DNA of 60,830 bases from Komagataeibacter melaceti (GTDB lineage Bacteria; Pseudomonadota; Alphaproteobacteria; Acetobacterales; Acetobacteraceae). The notes below the pieces were generated by a model. It saw nothing but the letters and a program-made list of their open reading frames with translations. It was not told where the DNA came from and searched no databases. Position 1 is the stretch's first letter; every line of letters begins with the position of its first letter. Location: positions 1 to 60,830 of the forward strand of contig NZ_QUWV01000036.1 of NCBI RefSeq assembly GCF_003403295.1, read 5' to 3'. The translations under genes and the position numbers were made by a program. This document shows positions 35,793 to 45,676 of this stretch, piece by piece.

Positions 35793-36623
35793 ATGGCATT
35801 GAAGCACTTTAATCCAGTTACCCCCAGCCTGCGCGGAACGGTTCTGATCGACCGCAAGGAGCTGTGGAAAGGCAAGCCCGTCAAGGGCCTGACCGAGGGG
35901 AAGAACAAGAGCGGCGGTCGTAACAACCACGGCCGCACCACCTCGCGTTTCATCGGTGGCGGACACAAGCAGTCCTACCGCTATGTTGACTTCAAGCGTC
36001 GCAAGTTCGACGTGGTCGGCACGGTGGAGCGTCTGGAATACGATCCGAACCGCACGGCGTTCATCGCGCTCATCAAGTACGAAGATGGCGAGCTGGCGTA
36101 CATCATCGCGCCGCAGCGCCTGAAGGCTGGTGACCAGGTCATCGCCGGTGCGCGGGCCGACATCAAGCCGGGCAATGCGATGCCGCTGTCCGCCGTTCCG
36201 GTGGGCACGATCATCCACAACATCGAGCTCAAGGCCGGTGCTGGTGGTAAGATCGCACGTTCTGCCGGCACATATGCACAGCTGGTCGGCAAGGATATGG
36301 GCTACGCCCAGATCAAGCTGCAGTCCGGCGAACTGCGCGTTGTCCGCGCGGAATGCATGGCGACCATTGGCGCCGTGTCCAACCCGGACAACATGAACCA
36401 GCACATGGGCAAGGCAGGTCGCAGCCGCTGGCTGGGTCGCCGTCCGCACAACCGTGGTGTCGTCATGAACCCGGTTGACCATCCGCATGGTGGTGGTGAA
36501 GGACGTACCTCGGGCGGTCGTCATCCGGTTACGCCATGGGGCAAGCCGACTAAGGGTTACAAGACCAGGGTCAACAAGCGTACGGACAGTCTGATCATCC
36601 GTCGCCGGAAGACCGGCAAGTAA
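35793..36623 (+). CDS. rplB: 50S ribosomal protein L2
   Basis: A 276-residue L2, one of the largest and most conserved 50S proteins, needed for subunit joining and peptidyl transfer. The near-C-terminal [20 protein letters not shown] contains the conserved functional His. It lies 16 bases after rplW. Confidence 0.99.
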   Translation: MALKHFNPVTPSLRGTVLIDRKELWKGKPVKGLTEGKNKSGGRNNHGRTTSRFIGGGHKQSYRYVDFKRRKFDVVGTVERLEYDPNRTAFIALIKYEDGELAYIIAPQRLKAGDQVIAGARADIKPGNAMPLSAVPVGTIIHNIELKAGAGGKIARSAGTYAQLVGKDMGYAQIKLQSGELRVVRAECMATIGAVSNPDNMNQHMGKAGRSRWLGRRPHNRGVVMNPVDHPHGGGEGRTSGGRHPVTPWGKPTKGYKTRVNKRTDSLIIRRRKTGK

Positions 36624-36635
36624 GGGGCATTTAAG

Positions 36636-36914
36636 ATGGCACGTTCCGTCTGGAAGGGCCCGTTCGTGGACGGGTATCTGCTGAACAAAGCCGATGCATC
36701 GCGCGCATCGGGCCGTAACGAAGTGATCAAGATCTGGTCGCGTCGATCCACCATCCTGCCGCAGTTCGTCGGACTGACGTTCGGCGTCTATAACGGGCAT
36801 AAATTCCTGCCCGTGCAGGTCTCCGAGAACATGGTGGGGCACAAGTTCGGTGAATTTTCGCCGACCCGTACCTTCACGGGTCATTCTTCGGACAAGAAAG
36901 CGAAGCGGGGCTGA
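36636..36914 (+). CDS. rpsS: 30S ribosomal protein S19
   Basis: A 92-residue S19 that binds 16S rRNA in the 30S head together with S13. [16 protein letters not shown] and the loop [16 protein letters not shown] are standard. It sits 12 bases after rplB and 2 before rplV. Confidence 0.99.
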   Translation: MARSVWKGPFVDGYLLNKADASRASGRNEVIKIWSRRSTILPQFVGLTFGVYNGHKFLPVQVSENMVGHKFGEFSPTRTFTGHSSDKKAKRG

Positions 36915-36916
36915 TC

Positions 36917-37318
36917 ATGAGCAAGCCTAAGCATCCGCGCACGCTCGCGGAAACCGAAGCGCAGGCCATGACGCGGAACATCCGCATCAGCCCGCGCAAG
37001 CTGAACCTTGTTGCGGGTCTGATCCGCAACAAGCCGGCCGGGCAGGCGATTGCCACGCTCACGTTCTCCAAGCGTCGCATTGCCCAGCAGGTCAAGAAGA
37101 CCCTGGAAAGCGCGATCGCCAACGCCGAGAACAACCATCAGCTGGACGTTGACCAGCTGGTTGTTGCCCGCGCAGAAGTGGGCAAGTCGATCGTGATGCG
37201 TCGTTTCCACGCACGTGGTCGTGGCCGTTCGGCCCGCATCGAGAAGTTTTTCAGCCACCTGACCATCGTTGTGGCTGAAAAGAAGTCCGAAGCTGAAACC
37301 GAAAAAAAGGCAGCCTGA
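36917..37318 (+). CDS. rplV: 50S ribosomal protein L22
   Basis: A 133-residue L22, whose beta-hairpin (about residues 85-105; [16 protein letters not shown]) reaches into the exit tunnel. The C-terminal tail ([13 protein letters not shown]) is a charged extension often seen in alphaproteobacteria. rpsC begins 3 bases later. Confidence 0.98.
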   Translation: MSKPKHPRTLAETEAQAMTRNIRISPRKLNLVAGLIRNKPAGQAIATLTFSKRRIAQQVKKTLESAIANAENNHQLDVDQLVVARAEVGKSIVMRRFHARGRGRSARIEKFFSHLTIVVAEKKSEAETEKKAA

Positions 37319-37321
37319 TCC

Positions 37322-37999
37322 ATGGGACATAAAGTTAATCCGATCGGGCTGCGGCTCGGTATTAACCGGACATGGGACAGCCGCTGGTACGCCGATGCCG
37401 ATTATGCGCGCCTGCTGCATGATGACCTGAAGCTGCGCGCCTACCTGCGCCGCAAGCTGTCTGGCGCGGGTGTCTCCCGCGTGGTCATCGAGCGTCCGGC
37501 CAAGAAGCCCCGCGTCACCATCTACGCGGCTCGTCCGGGTGTGGTGATCGGTAAGAAGGGGCAGGATATCGACGTGCTGCGCAAGGACCTGGCCCGCATG
37601 GCCAAGACCGATGTCGCGCTGAACATCGTCGAGATCCGCAAGCCGGAAATCGATGCGACCCTCGTGGCCGAAAACATCGCGCAGCAGCTTGAACGCCGCG
37701 TTGCCTTCCGTCGCGCCATGAAGCGCGCCGTGCAGTCCGCCATGCGCCTTGGGGCGCAGGGTATCCGGATCAACTGCTCGGGCCGTCTGGGTGGCGCGGA
37801 AATCGCGCGTATCGAGTGGTATCGCGAAGGCCGGGTGCCGCTGCACACGCTGCGTGCGGATATCGATTATGGTGTGGCGACCGCCAAGACGACCTATGGC
37901 ACCTGTGGTGTGAAGGTCTGGATCTTCAAGGGTGAGATTCTTGCCCACGATCCGCTGGCGCAGGACCGTCGCGCCGCCGAACAGGCCCCGCAGCGCTAA
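37322..37999 (+). CDS. rpsC: 30S ribosomal protein S3
   Basis: A 225-residue S3 with the KH domain ([15 protein letters not shown], about residues 74-88) and the C-terminal domain with [17 protein letters not shown]. It lines the mRNA entry tunnel and helps helicase activity. Spaced 54 bases before rplP, the largest gap in this part of the operon. Confidence 0.99.
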   Translation: MGHKVNPIGLRLGINRTWDSRWYADADYARLLHDDLKLRAYLRRKLSGAGVSRVVIERPAKKPRVTIYAARPGVVIGKKGQDIDVLRKDLARMAKTDVALNIVEIRKPEIDATLVAENIAQQLERRVAFRRAMKRAVQSAMRLGAQGIRINCSGRLGGAEIARIEWYREGRVPLHTLRADIDYGVATAKTTYGTCGVKVWIFKGEILAHDPLAQDRRAAEQAPQR

Positions 38000-38053
38000 T
38001 TTGCGGGGTCAAATGGACCTAGATGCGCCAGGCGGCGCGTGAGGATTTAGAAA

Positions 38054-38470
38054 ATGCTTTCTCCCAAGCGGACAAAGTACCGCAAGGCCCACAAAGGGCG
38101 CATTCACGGGTTGGCCAAGGGCGGCACAACCCTGAATTTCGGGGCTTTTGGCCTGAAGGCTCTCCAGCCTGAACGGATCACGGCCCGCCAGATCGAAGCT
38201 GCCCGTCGTGCCATTACCCGCGCCATGAAACGTGCCGGTCGTGTCTGGATTCGGATTTTCCCTGATCTTCCGGTCTCGACAAAGCCCGCAGAAGTGCGTA
38301 TGGGGTCCGGCAAGGGGTCGCCTGAATATTGGGTGGCTCGTGTGAAGCCGGGTCGAATTCTGTTCGAGATCGAAGGTGTGCCGCCGGAAGTCGCGCGTGA
38401 AGCGCTGGCTCTGGGCGCGGCGAAGCTGCCGATCAAGACAAAGTTCGTGACCCGTATCGGAGAGGCGTGA
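38054..38470 (+). CDS. rplP: 50S ribosomal protein L16
   Basis: A 138-residue L16 that organises the A-tRNA site. [16 protein letters not shown] and the conserved [19 protein letters not shown] are present. The ribosome binding site is GAGGA, 8 bases upstream. It is followed directly by rpmC with a 1-base gap. Confidence 0.98.
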   Translation: MLSPKRTKYRKAHKGRIHGLAKGGTTLNFGAFGLKALQPERITARQIEAARRAITRAMKRAGRVWIRIFPDLPVSTKPAEVRMGSGKGSPEYWVARVKPGRILFEIEGVPPEVAREALALGAAKLPIKTKFVTRIGEA

Positions 38471-38471
38471 G

Positions 38472-38708
38472 ATGGCAAAGGCAACAAAGCCGGCCGATCT
38501 GCGTGCCAAGACTGTTGAAGAACTGGATACGCTTCTCGTCGATCTGAAGCGCGAGCAGTTCAATCTTCGGTTTCAGCATGCGACCGGCCAGACCGAGGGG
38601 CAGTCCCGCATGCGTGAGGTCCGCCGTGACATCGCGCGTGTGAAGACGATTGCGACCGAGGTTGTGAAGAAGAGTTCCGCTGGCCAGGCGCCGGCAGTAA
38701 AGTCCTGA
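38472..38708 (+). CDS. rpmC: 50S ribosomal protein L29
   Basis: A 78-residue L29, two-helix protein at the tunnel exit near L23. The core is [20 protein letters not shown] and the [10 protein letters not shown] segment. It is slightly longer than the E. coli form (63), with a Lys/Ser/Ala tail. Confidence 0.97.
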   Translation: MAKATKPADLRAKTVEELDTLLVDLKREQFNLRFQHATGQTEGQSRMREVRRDIARVKTIATEVVKKSSAGQAPAVKS

Positions 38709-38721
38709 AGGGAGACGGGCG

Positions 38722-39003
38722 ATGCCAAGGCGCGTCCTGACCGGAAGGGTAACCAGCGACAAGATGGACAAGACCGTAACGGTTCTTGTCGATCGTCGCG
38801 TTATCCATCCGTTGTATAAGAAGTTCATCCGCCGCTCGAAGAAGTATGCGGCGCATGACGGCTTGAATGAATGCAAGGTGGGGGACATGGTGCGCATTGA
38901 AGAATGCAAGCCAATTTCCCGCCGCAAGACCTGGACTGTCGTTGTCCGGAACGGTCAGCCGCTCGCGGCCGCCGCCGGTGCCACGTCCGGTACGCAGGCG
39001 TAA
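38722..39003 (+). CDS. rpsQ: 30S ribosomal protein S17
   Basis: A 93-residue S17, an early 16S-binding OB-fold protein. The conserved [19 protein letters not shown] and [15 protein letters not shown] are visible. The C-terminal 12 residues are a variable Ala/Gly/Thr tail. Confidence 0.98.
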   Translation: MPRRVLTGRVTSDKMDKTVTVLVDRRVIHPLYKKFIRRSKKYAAHDGLNECKVGDMVRIEECKPISRRKTWTVVVRNGQPLAAAAGATSGTQA

Positions 39004-39018
39004 AGAAGGGCATAGACC

Positions 39019-39387
39019 ATGATCCATCCCGAGACCAACCTTGACGTGGCCGACAATTCCGGTGCCCGTCAGGTGCAGTGCATCAAGGTGCTGGGCGGTT
39101 CCAAGCGGAAGACTGCCTCGGTCGGCGACGTGATTGTCGTGTCCGTCAAAGAGGCCATTCCCCGCGGGAAGGTAAAGAAGGGCGACGTTCACCAGGCGGT
39201 GATCGTGCGCACTTCCTATCCCGTGCGTCGTGCCGATGGCAGCGCCATCCGGTTTGACCGCAATGCGGCCGTGCTGATCAACAAGCAGCAGGAGCCCATT
39301 GGCACGCGTATCTTTGGCCCGGTCGTGCGCGAACTGCGTGCGCGCAAGTTCATGAAGATCATCTCGCTGGCACCGGAGGTGCTGTAA
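39019..39387 (+). CDS. rplN: 50S ribosomal protein L14
   Basis: A 122-residue L14 of the intersubunit face, partner of the silencing factor Rsf[21 protein letters not shown] and [13 protein letters not shown] are conserved. Its stop overlaps the start of rplX by one base (TAATG). Confidence 0.99.
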   Translation: MIHPETNLDVADNSGARQVQCIKVLGGSKRKTASVGDVIVVSVKEAIPRGKVKKGDVHQAVIVRTSYPVRRADGSAIRFDRNAAVLINKQQEPIGTRIFGPVVRELRARKFMKIISLAPEVL

Positions 39388-39707
39388 TGGCTGCTCGTAT
39401 CAAGAAGGGTGACCAGGTTCTGGTCACCACTGGTGGTTCCAAGGGAATCCGTGGCGAGGTTGTTACAGTCCTGCCGGCGGCCAACAAGGCTGTCGTCCGT
39501 GGCGTGGCAATCGCCAAGCGGCATACCCGTCCGTCCCGCATGGGTGAGCAGGGGGGCATTATCCAGAAGGAAATGCCTGTGCACCTGTCCAACCTGAAGC
39601 TGATTGACCCCAAGAGCGGTGACCCGACCAAGGTTGGTTTCCGTATTCTGGAAGATGGTCGCAAGGTTCGCGTCGCCAAGGCGACTGGCGAAGTTATCGA
39701 AGGCTGA
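39387..39707 (+). CDS. rplX: 50S ribosomal protein L24
   Basis: A 106-residue L24, a KOW-domain protein that starts 50S assembly ([20 protein letters not shown]). Starts on the last base of the rplN stop, so termination-reinitiation is likely. rplE follows after 10 bases. Confidence 0.98.
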   Translation: MAARIKKGDQVLVTTGGSKGIRGEVVTVLPAANKAVVRGVAIAKRHTRPSRMGEQGGIIQKEMPVHLSNLKLIDPKSGDPTKVGFRILEDGRKVRVAKATGEVIEG

Positions 39708-39717
39708 GGAGGCGGGT

Positions 39718-40287
39718 ATGTCTGAAGTGAAAGAGGCCCGCCCTGCGCCGCGTATGCAGCAGCGTTACATCAACGAGCTGCGCGCGAAGCTGCGCGAGGA
39801 ATTCGGGTACAAGAACGAGATGCAGATTCCGCGTCTCGAGAAGATCGTCCTGAACATGGGCGTTGGCGAAGCCGCCGGCGACCAGAAGAAGCTTGACGCC
39901 GCCGTTCGGGAAATGACCCTGATCGCCGGTCAGAAGCCGGTCAAGACGGTTGCCAAGAAGGCGATCGCGGGCTTCAAGATCCGTGAAGGTCTGCCGATCG
40001 GCTGCAAGGTGACGCTGCGTCGCCAGCAGATGTTCGAATTCCTGGACCGTTTTGTCACGATCGCCCTGCCGCGCGTGCGTGATTTCCGTGGACTGCCGGC
40101 GAACAAGGGTTTCGATGGCCGTGGCAACTTCGCCATGGGCCTGAAGGAACAGATCGTCTTTCCGGAAATCGAATACGACAAGGTAGACGAGATCCGGGGC
40201 ATGGACATCATCTTCGTGACCACCGCGAAGACGGATGCGGAAGCAAAGGCTCTGCTCAAGGCGTTTGATCTGCCCTTCGCTGCATAA
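39718..40287 (+). CDS. rplE: 50S ribosomal protein L5
   Basis: A 189-residue L5 that binds 5S rRNA and contacts the P-site t[17 protein letters not shown], the [19 protein letters not shown] segment and [13 protein letters not shown] are conserved. The start is ATG 39718 after GGAGG; the N-terminus has about ten extra residues compared with E. coli. It is separated from rpsN by 105 bases with no gene. Confidence 0.98.
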   Translation: MSEVKEARPAPRMQQRYINELRAKLREEFGYKNEMQIPRLEKIVLNMGVGEAAGDQKKLDAAVREMTLIAGQKPVKTVAKKAIAGFKIREGLPIGCKVTLRRQQMFEFLDRFVTIALPRVRDFRGLPANKGFDGRGNFAMGLKEQIVFPEIEYDKVDEIRGMDIIFVTTAKTDAEAKALLKAFDLPFAA

Positions 40288-40392
40288 AATGTAGCGAAAG
40301 GGCTTCCGTCTGAAGTCCAGAAGACCTAATAGACACGTTGTTTGGAAAACCGTTGGGAATGGCCCGACAGGTTCCGGAGGGTAAAACAAGGT

Positions 40393-40698
40393 ATGGCCAA
40401 AATTTCCGCCGTTAACCGGAATGCCAAGCGCGAGCGCATGGCAAACCGGGACCGGGCTAAGCGGACAGCATTGAAGAACATCATCATGGACCGGTCTCTG
40501 CCGGTTGAGGATCGTTTCGATGCTTCGCTTAAGCTTGCTGAACTTCCTCGCAATGGTTCGCGCGTTCGCGTGCGCCTGCGCTGCAAGTTGACGGGGCGTC
40601 CGCGCGCCAATTACAGAAAGTTCGAACTCTGCCGTATCGCCCTGCGCGACCTGGCCTCCAATGGTCAGATCCCGGGTATGGTCAAATCGAGCTGGTAA
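40393..40698 (+). CDS. rpsN: 30S ribosomal protein S14
   Basis: A 101-residue S14 of the zinc-free type: no CXXC pair is present, while the [20 protein letters not shown] segment is intact. The start ATG 40393 ([10 protein letters not shown]) is the conserved one. GGAGGG lies about 14 bases upstream and is rather distant, with AAGG closer. Confidence 0.98.
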   Translation: MAKISAVNRNAKRERMANRDRAKRTALKNIIMDRSLPVEDRFDASLKLAELPRNGSRVRVRLRCKLTGRPRANYRKFELCRIALRDLASNGQIPGMVKSSW

Positions 40699-40710
40699 GG
40701 GCAGGGAACG

Positions 40711-41109
40711 ATGTCACTTTCTGATCCGTTGGGTGATCTGCTCACCCGGATCCGCAATGCGCAGCGTGCACGGCATGCCGCATGCGTCGCGCCGGCTTCC
40801 AAGCTGCGCGCCAGTGTCCTGGAGGCCCTGCGCCGCGAAGGATATATCCGTGGTTTCTCCCGTGAGGAACTGCGCAAGGGCGTGGCCCAGCTGCGTATCG
40901 AGCTGAAGTATCTCGATGGCGAGCCGGTCATCAAAGAAATCCACCGTGTGTCCAAGCCCGGGCGCCGTGTCTATTCCAAGATCAAGGAACTGCCGCGTGT
41001 CTATGCCGGGCTGGGTGTGTCGATCCTGTCGACCCCCCGCGGTGTCCTGTCCGATGCGGAGGCCCGCGCTGCCAATGTTGGCGGTGAAGTCCTCTGCCGT
41101 GTGTTCTGA
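40711..41109 (+). CDS. rpsH: 30S ribosomal protein S8
   Basis: A 132-residue S8, central-domain assembly protein; in E. coli it represses the spc operon by binding the rplE region. MSLSDPLGDLLTRIRNAQ and the C-terminal STPRGVLSDAEARAANVGGE are typical. Confidence 0.99.
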   Translation: MSLSDPLGDLLTRIRNAQRARHAACVAPASKLRASVLEALRREGYIRGFSREELRKGVAQLRIELKYLDGEPVIKEIHRVSKPGRRVYSKIKELPRVYAGLGVSILSTPRGVLSDAEARAANVGGEVLCRVF

Positions 41110-41119
41110 GGAGGGATAA

Positions 41120-41653
41120 ATGTCGCGAGTGGGCAAATATCCCGTCGAGGTTCCGTCGGGTGTGCAGGTTTCCATTGCTGATGGCGTGCTGACGGCAAAG
41201 GGCAAGCTGGGCGAACTCAAGCTGCCGCTGTCCCGTCATGTTGCGGTTGACGTCGCGGATGGCAAGGTTGCGGTCAAGCCGACCGATACGGCGGCCCAGG
41301 CCCGGATGATGTGGGGGACGACCCGTTCCCTGATCGCGGGAATGGTCAAGGGCGTGTCCGAAGGTTTTTCCAAGACGCTGGAAATTACCGGAACGGGTTA
41401 CCGCGCTGCGGTGCAGGGCAAGAACCTGGTCATGAACCTCGGTTATTCGCATGACATCGTCTATGCGATTCCCGACGGGATCAAGATCACGACGCCGCGT
41501 CCGACCGCTGTAACCGTCGAGGGTATCGACAAGCAGCGTGTTGGTCAGGTTGCGCTTGACATCCGTAGTTTCCGCAAGCCCGAGCCCTACAAGGGCAAGG
41601 GTGTCCGTTATGAAACGGAAACCATCCGTCGCAAGGAAGGCAAGAAGAAATAA
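41120..41653 (+). CDS. rplF: 50S ribosomal protein L6
   Basis: A 177-residue L6 near the factor-binding site, with two similar alpha/beta domains. [15 protein letters not shown] and [15 protein letters not shown] are conserved. Its stop overlaps the rplR start by one base (TAATG). Confidence 0.99.
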   Translation: MSRVGKYPVEVPSGVQVSIADGVLTAKGKLGELKLPLSRHVAVDVADGKVAVKPTDTAAQARMMWGTTRSLIAGMVKGVSEGFSKTLEITGTGYRAAVQGKNLVMNLGYSHDIVYAIPDGIKITTPRPTAVTVEGIDKQRVGQVALDIRSFRKPEPYKGKGVRYETETIRRKEGKKK

Positions 41654-42015
41654 TGAGCACGCAGAAGGATCTGCGGGAACGGCGGCGTCAGCGCCTCCGT
41701 TTCCAGCTTCGCCGCAAGAGCGGTGGCCGTCCGCGTCTGTCGGTGTTCCGTTCGGGCAAGAACATCTACGCCCAGGTGATCGACGACGCCGCCGGCCGTA
41801 CACTGGCCGCGGCATCGTCGCTGGACAAGGATCTGCGTTCCACCCTGTCGGGTGGCACGGACGTCAAGGCGGCGGGTGCGGTTGGCAAGCTTCTGGCGGA
41901 ACGCGCGGTGGCTGCCGGTGTGTCGAAGGTCGTTTTCGACCGCGGCGCTTATCTCTATCATGGGCGTATCAAGGCCCTGGCGGAGGCTGCCCGTGAGGGC
42001 GGTCTCTCGTTCTGA
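41653..42015 (+). CDS. rplR: 50S ribosomal protein L18
   Basis: A 120-residue L18 that binds 5S rRNA with L5 and L25. The basic N-terminus, [20 protein letters not shown] and the ending [20 protein letters not shown] are conserved. It overlaps rplF by one base. Confidence 0.99.
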   Translation: MSTQKDLRERRRQRLRFQLRRKSGGRPRLSVFRSGKNIYAQVIDDAAGRTLAAASSLDKDLRSTLSGGTDVKAAGAVGKLLAERAVAAGVSKVVFDRGAYLYHGRIKALAEAAREGGLSF

Positions 42016-42032
42016 CGAAAGGGTCACGCATA

Positions 42033-42611
42033 ATGGCACGTGAACCGAGAGAAGGCGGCCGGGGTGGTCGCGATCGCGACCGCGAGGGCGACGATCTGGT
42101 CGACAAGCTGGTCACGATCAATCGTGTTGCGAAGGTTGTAAAGGGCGGTCGCCGCTTTGCATTCGCTGCACTGGTTGTGGTTGGTGACCAGAAGGGGCGC
42201 GTCGGGTTCGGTGCGGGCAAGGCCCGTGAAGTTCCCGAGGCGATCCGCAAGGCAACCGATCGCGCCAAGCGCGCGATGATCCGCGTTCCGATGAAGGAAG
42301 GCCGTACGCTGCATCATGATGTGGCCGGTCATTTCGGTGCGGGCAAGGTGGTGCTGCGGTCTGCTGATGCAGGCACGGGCATCATTGCCGGTGGTCCGAT
42401 GCGCGCAGTGTTCGAAAGCCTCGGGATCAATGACGTGGTGGCCAAGTCCCTTGGCACCCGTAACCCGCACAACATGGTCAAGGCGACATTCGCCGCGCTG
42501 GAGCGTTGCGCCAGCCCGCGTTCAGTCGCCAACCGCCGTGGCAAGAAGGTTTCGGACATTCTGGGACGTCGCGAAGCGGCGGTAGCGACGGAGGCCACGG
42601 CTGATGTCTGA
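42033..42611 (+). CDS. rpsE: 30S ribosomal protein S5
   Basis: A 192-residue S5, needed for decoding accuracy; spectinomycin-resistance positions lie in its N-terminal loop ([20 protein letters not shown]), which looks wild type. The Arg/Asp/Glu-rich first 25 residues are a common alphaproteobacterial extension. It overlaps rpmD by 8 bases. Confidence 0.98.
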   Translation: MAREPREGGRGGRDRDREGDDLVDKLVTINRVAKVVKGGRRFAFAALVVVGDQKGRVGFGAGKAREVPEAIRKATDRAKRAMIRVPMKEGRTLHHDVAGHFGAGKVVLRSADAGTGIIAGGPMRAVFESLGINDVVAKSLGTRNPHNMVKATFAALERCASPRSVANRRGKKVSDILGRREAAVATEATADV

Positions 42612-42792
42612 TACCAAGGCTACCGTTCGCGTCACCCAGGTGCATTCCGGGAACGGACGCAAGCCGGGCCAGCAGGCAACGCTGGTTGGTCTGGGCCTGA
42701 ACAAGATCGGTCGGACCCGCGAACTGGAGGATACCCCTTCGGTTCGTGGCATGATCCGCAAGGTGTCCCACCTGATCAAGGTGGAGGATTGA
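42604..42792 (+). CDS. rpmD: 50S ribosomal protein L30
   Basis: A 62-residue L30. The [20 protein letters not shown] and [20 protein letters not shown] segments are conserved. It starts inside rpsE (8-base overlap) and ends 1 base before rplO, so translation of the three is tightly linked. Confidence 0.98.
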   Translation: MSDTKATVRVTQVHSGNGRKPGQQATLVGLGLNKIGRTRELEDTPSVRGMIRKVSHLIKVED

Positions 42793-42793
42793 G

Positions 42794-43282
42794 ATGAACC
42801 TGAACGAACTCCGTGACAACGAAGGCGCACGTTATCGCAAGAAGCGCCTTGGTCGTGGTATCGGCTCCGGCAAGGGCAAGACATCCGGTAAGGGTGTGAA
42901 GGGCCAGAAGGCGCGCTCCGGTGTGTCGCTCAACGGTTTTGAAGGCGGTCAGCTGCCGATCTACCGTCGCCTGCCCAAGCGTGGATTCAAGAACATCTTC
43001 CGCAAGGAATATGCTGTCGTGAATCTGGGCGCGCTGGACAAGGCGATTGCCGCAGGCAAGGTCGACGCCAAGGCCGTGGTGACCGAGGAAGTCCTGACCA
43101 CGGCCGGTCTGGTCGGGTCCGGGCGTTTCGCCGGTATCCGCCTGCTGGCTGATGGCGAGCTGAACCACGCCGTGACGATCGAAGTGGCTGGAGCTTCGGC
43201 CGGTGCCATTGCAGCAGTCGAGAAGGCTGGCGGCAAGGTGCAGGTCAAGGCGCAGAAGCAGCAGGCTCCTGCCGCAGAATGA
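42794..43282 (+). CDS. rplO: 50S ribosomal protein L15
   Basis: A 162-residue L15, late assembly protein that binds many 23S rRNA helices. The Gly-rich N-terminal region ([20 protein letters not shown]) is typical. The Lys/Gln/Ala tail is variable. It is followed by a strong terminator-like hairpin rather than directly by secY. Confidence 0.98.
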   Translation: MNLNELRDNEGARYRKKRLGRGIGSGKGKTSGKGVKGQKARSGVSLNGFEGGQLPIYRRLPKRGFKNIFRKEYAVVNLGALDKAIAAGKVDAKAVVTEEVLTTAGLVGSGRFAGIRLLADGELNHAVTIEVAGASAGAIAAVEKAGGKVQVKAQKQQAPAAE

Positions 43283-43320
43283 CCGTTTCCGGGGACAGAC
43301 CTGTTCTGTACCCGAGGCAT

Positions 43321-43384
43321 AATAAAAGCGATGCTGCTTGCACTCGGCGGGCGCATCGCTTTATTACTTTTTGCGGTTTTTTTT
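43321..43384 (+). terminator. Terminator-like hairpin between rplO and secY
   Basis: AAAGCGATGC pairs with GCATCGCTTT over 10 bases, with three more outer pairs past one bulged A, around an 18-base loop (43321-43365). Five T follow at 43368-43372 and eight T at 43377-43384. This is the form of an intrinsic terminator inside the spc operon, 38 bases after rplO. A downstream 6-base stem (ACAGCG/CGCTGT) lies before secY. No clear promoter was seen between it and secY, so it is probably a leaky attenuator. Confidence 0.7.
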
Positions 43385-43440
43385 ATCATGACAGCGTCCC
43401 GTTTCCAGCGGTGGCGCTGTTCTTGTGAAAGGATGGGCGC

Positions 43441-44790
43441 ATGGCCTCCGCGGCCGAACAGTTGGCTGCCAATCTGAATTTCAGCTCCTTTGCCAATGCG
43501 ACGGAACTGAAGAAGCGCATCTGGTTCACGCTGGGTGCGCTGATCGTGTATCGGATCGGCACCTATATTCCCGTTCCTGGCGTCGATGCGACGGTCATGG
43601 GGCAGCTTCTGGCCCGGCACCAGGGCGGCATACTTGGCATGTTCGACATGTTCACGGGTGGTGCGCTGGGGCGCATGACCGTGTTCGCGTTGAATATCAT
43701 GCCCTACATCAGCGCCTCGATCATCGTGCAGCTGATGTCGGCGGCGATTCCCTCGCTTGAGGCGCTGAAGAAGGAAGGTGAGGGCGGTCGGCGCAAGCTG
43801 AATGAATATACGCGCTACCTGACCGTGATCATCGCGCTGTTCCAGGCCTATGGTATCGCGATCGGCCTTGAGAACATGCATACGGAGGCCGGTTCGGCTG
43901 TCGTATCCCCCGGGCTGTTTTTCATCGTTTCGTGTGTGCTGACCCTTGTGGGCGGGACCATGTTCCTGATGTGGCTGGGTGAGCAGATCACGTCGCGCGG
44001 GGTGGGTAACGGCATCTCGCTGATCATCTTCGCCGGTATCGTGGCCAACCTGCCCAATGCAATGGCAAGTCTTTTCCAGCTTGGCTACACGGGGGCGCTT
44101 TCGCCGATTTTCGTGCTGGTCTTCCTTGTGCTGGCGGCGGTGACCATCGCGTTTATCGTGTTCATGGAACTGGCGCAGCGGCGTGTGGTCATCCAGTACC
44201 CCAAGCGCCAGGTCGGCCAGCGCATGTTCGGTGGCGATTCGACCCATATGCCGCTGAAGGTGAACACGGCGGGCTCGATTCCACCGATCTTCGCCTCTTC
44301 CGTTCTGCTGATTCCGGTCACGATTTCAGGTTTCGTGAACAACAGTTCAATGCCGGGATGGCTGTCCTTCCTGGGGCAGGAACTGGGGCAGGGGCAGCCG
44401 CTTTACATGCTGTTCTATGCGGGCATGATCGTGTTCTTCTCCTATTTCTACGCGGCGGTGACCTTCAACCCGCAGGAAACGGCGGAAAACCTGCGCAAGC
44501 AGGGCGGGTTCGTGCCTGGCATCCGTCCGGGGGCGAATACGGCCACGTTCTTTGACCGGATCCTGACGCGCATCACCACCATCGGCGCGCTGTATCTTGT
44601 TGCGGTCTGTCTGTTGCCGCAGGTGCTGATCAGCCATTACAACGTGCCTTTCTATTTTGGTGGCACCAGCCTGATCATTATCGTGACCGTAACGATCGAT
44701 ACGGTGACACAGGTGCAGTCTCACCTCGTCGCGCACCAGTATCAGGGACTCATGCGCAGGGGACGGGGCAGAAAGGGTAGAATGCGTTGA
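43441..44790 (+). CDS. secY: Preprotein translocase subunit SecY
   Basis: A 449-residue SecY with ten predicted membrane helices, core of the Sec channel in the inner membrane. The N-terminal helix region (ELKKRIWFTLGALIVYRIG), the plug/TM2 area (GILGMFDMFTGGALGRMTVF) and the cytoplasmic loop with GFVPGIRPG are standard. secE is not found in this window. The stop overlaps the adk TTG start. Confidence 0.99.
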   Translation: MASAAEQLAANLNFSSFANATELKKRIWFTLGALIVYRIGTYIPVPGVDATVMGQLLARHQGGILGMFDMFTGGALGRMTVFALNIMPYISASIIVQLMSAAIPSLEALKKEGEGGRRKLNEYTRYLTVIIALFQAYGIAIGLENMHTEAGSAVVSPGLFFIVSCVLTLVGGTMFLMWLGEQITSRGVGNGISLIIFAGIVANLPNAMASLFQLGYTGALSPIFVLVFLVLAAVTIAFIVFMELAQRRVVIQYPKRQVGQRMFGGDSTHMPLKVNTAGSIPPIFASSVLLIPVTISGFVNNSSMPGWLSFLGQELGQGQPLYMLFYAGMIVFFSYFYAAVTFNPQETAENLRKQGGFVPGIRPGANTATFFDRILTRITTIGALYLVAVCLLPQVLISHYNVPFYFGGTSLIIIVTVTIDTVTQVQSHLVAHQYQGLMRRGRGRKGRMR

Positions 44791-45446
44791 ATATTATTTT
44801 TCTCGGACCGCCGGGTGCCGGAAAGGGCACCCAGTCCAAGCGGTTGGAAGAACGGTATGGAATCGCCCAGATTTCCACGGGCGACATGCTCCGGGCCGAA
44901 GTGGCGGCGGGAAGCCCGCTGGGGCAGAAGGTCAAGAGCATCATGGCGGCAGGCGGGCTGGTGCCCGATGACCTGATCATCGCCATGATCGAGAGCCGCA
45001 TCCAGCAGCCGGACTGTGCGAAGGGCTTCATCCTGGATGGCTTCCCGCGCACGCGGGCGCAGGCAGAGGCACTGGACACCATGCTGGCGCGCAGCGGGCG
45101 GCATATCGACGCGGTGCTGCTGCTGGACGTGGATGAAAACGCCCTCGCTGACCGGATTGCGGGGCGCTATACCTGTGCCAAGTGTGGCGCCGGGTATAAC
45201 GACCTGTTCAAGCGGCCCAAGGTGGCGGGCACCTGCGATGTATGCGGGGGCCACGAGTTCATCCGCCGTGAGGATGACCGGCGCGATACCGTAGCCGCGC
45301 GGCTGCGTAACTATCGCGAACAGACAGCACCGATCCTGCCCTATTACGAGGAGCAGAAGCGTCTGTACCGTGTTGATGGCATGGCGGATATTGATGCGGT
45401 AACCCGGGAAGTCTTTGGTGTTATCGACCGTATCACGAAAAAGTGA
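44787..45446 (+). CDS. adk: Adenylate kinase, zinc-LID type
   Basis: A 219-residue long-form adenylate kinase (AMP + ATP to 2 ADP). The P-loop is GPPGAGKGT (residues 7-15). The LID carries four cysteines, Cys130, 133, 150 and 153 (CX2C...CX2C), as in zinc-binding adenylate kinases of Gram-positives and some alphaproteobacteria, unlike E. coli. It starts at TTG 44787, overlapping the secY stop, which implies coupling. Confidence 0.98.
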   Translation: MNIIFLGPPGAGKGTQSKRLEERYGIAQISTGDMLRAEVAAGSPLGQKVKSIMAAGGLVPDDLIIAMIESRIQQPDCAKGFILDGFPRTRAQAEALDTMLARSGRHIDAVLLLDVDENALADRIAGRYTCAKCGAGYNDLFKRPKVAGTCDVCGGHEFIRREDDRRDTVAARLRNYREQTAPILPYYEEQKRLYRVDGMADIDAVTREVFGVIDRITKK

Positions 45447-45456
45447 TACAAAATAA

Positions 45457-45492
45457 TTGACTCACATGGGGGCAGCAGTATATTGCGCGCCC
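45457..45492 (+). promoter_or_regulatory. Candidate promoter of the rpsM (alpha) operon
   Basis: TTGACT (45457-45462), a 16-base spacer, TATATT (45479-45484) and a GC discriminator with CGCGCC (45486-45491), then CTC. It is the best match to the general sigma factor consensus in the window and lies 10 bases after the adk stop. It shares its design with the rplK and rpsL candidates. Confidence 0.7.
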
Positions 45493-45566
45493 TCAAGGTA
45501 TGAGCGTCGCATGAGTCGGTCACGATGACACGGCTGGTGCGGCCTGAATGAATGATGATGGGGTTG

Positions 45567-45658
45567 GCCGGTTTCACACCGGCAGGTTCACGGCGCTCCT
45601 GCCAGAAGGGCAGGTGGTGTGACGCAGCCCTGCCTGAATGTTAGTGCCCCGAAAGGGC
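45567..45658 (+). promoter_or_regulatory. Structured leader of rpsM
   Basis: The leader of about 185 bases between the promoter and rpsM contains three short hairpins: 45567-45583 (GCCGGT/ACCGGC), 45598-45614 (CCTGCC/GGCAGG) and 45646-45658 (GCCC/GGGC). In E. coli the rpsM leader is an S4 target, but rpsD is not in this operon. The fold does not match a riboswitch I can name. Confidence 0.4.
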
Positions 45659-45676
45659 GGACGAGGAGTAAGTGGC

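Noticed and set aside
45560-45640. Riboswitch (cobalamin type) in the rpsM leader
   Set aside because: The short GC hairpins resemble one at a glance, but the B12-box and other conserved elements are missing and the downstream genes do not fit.
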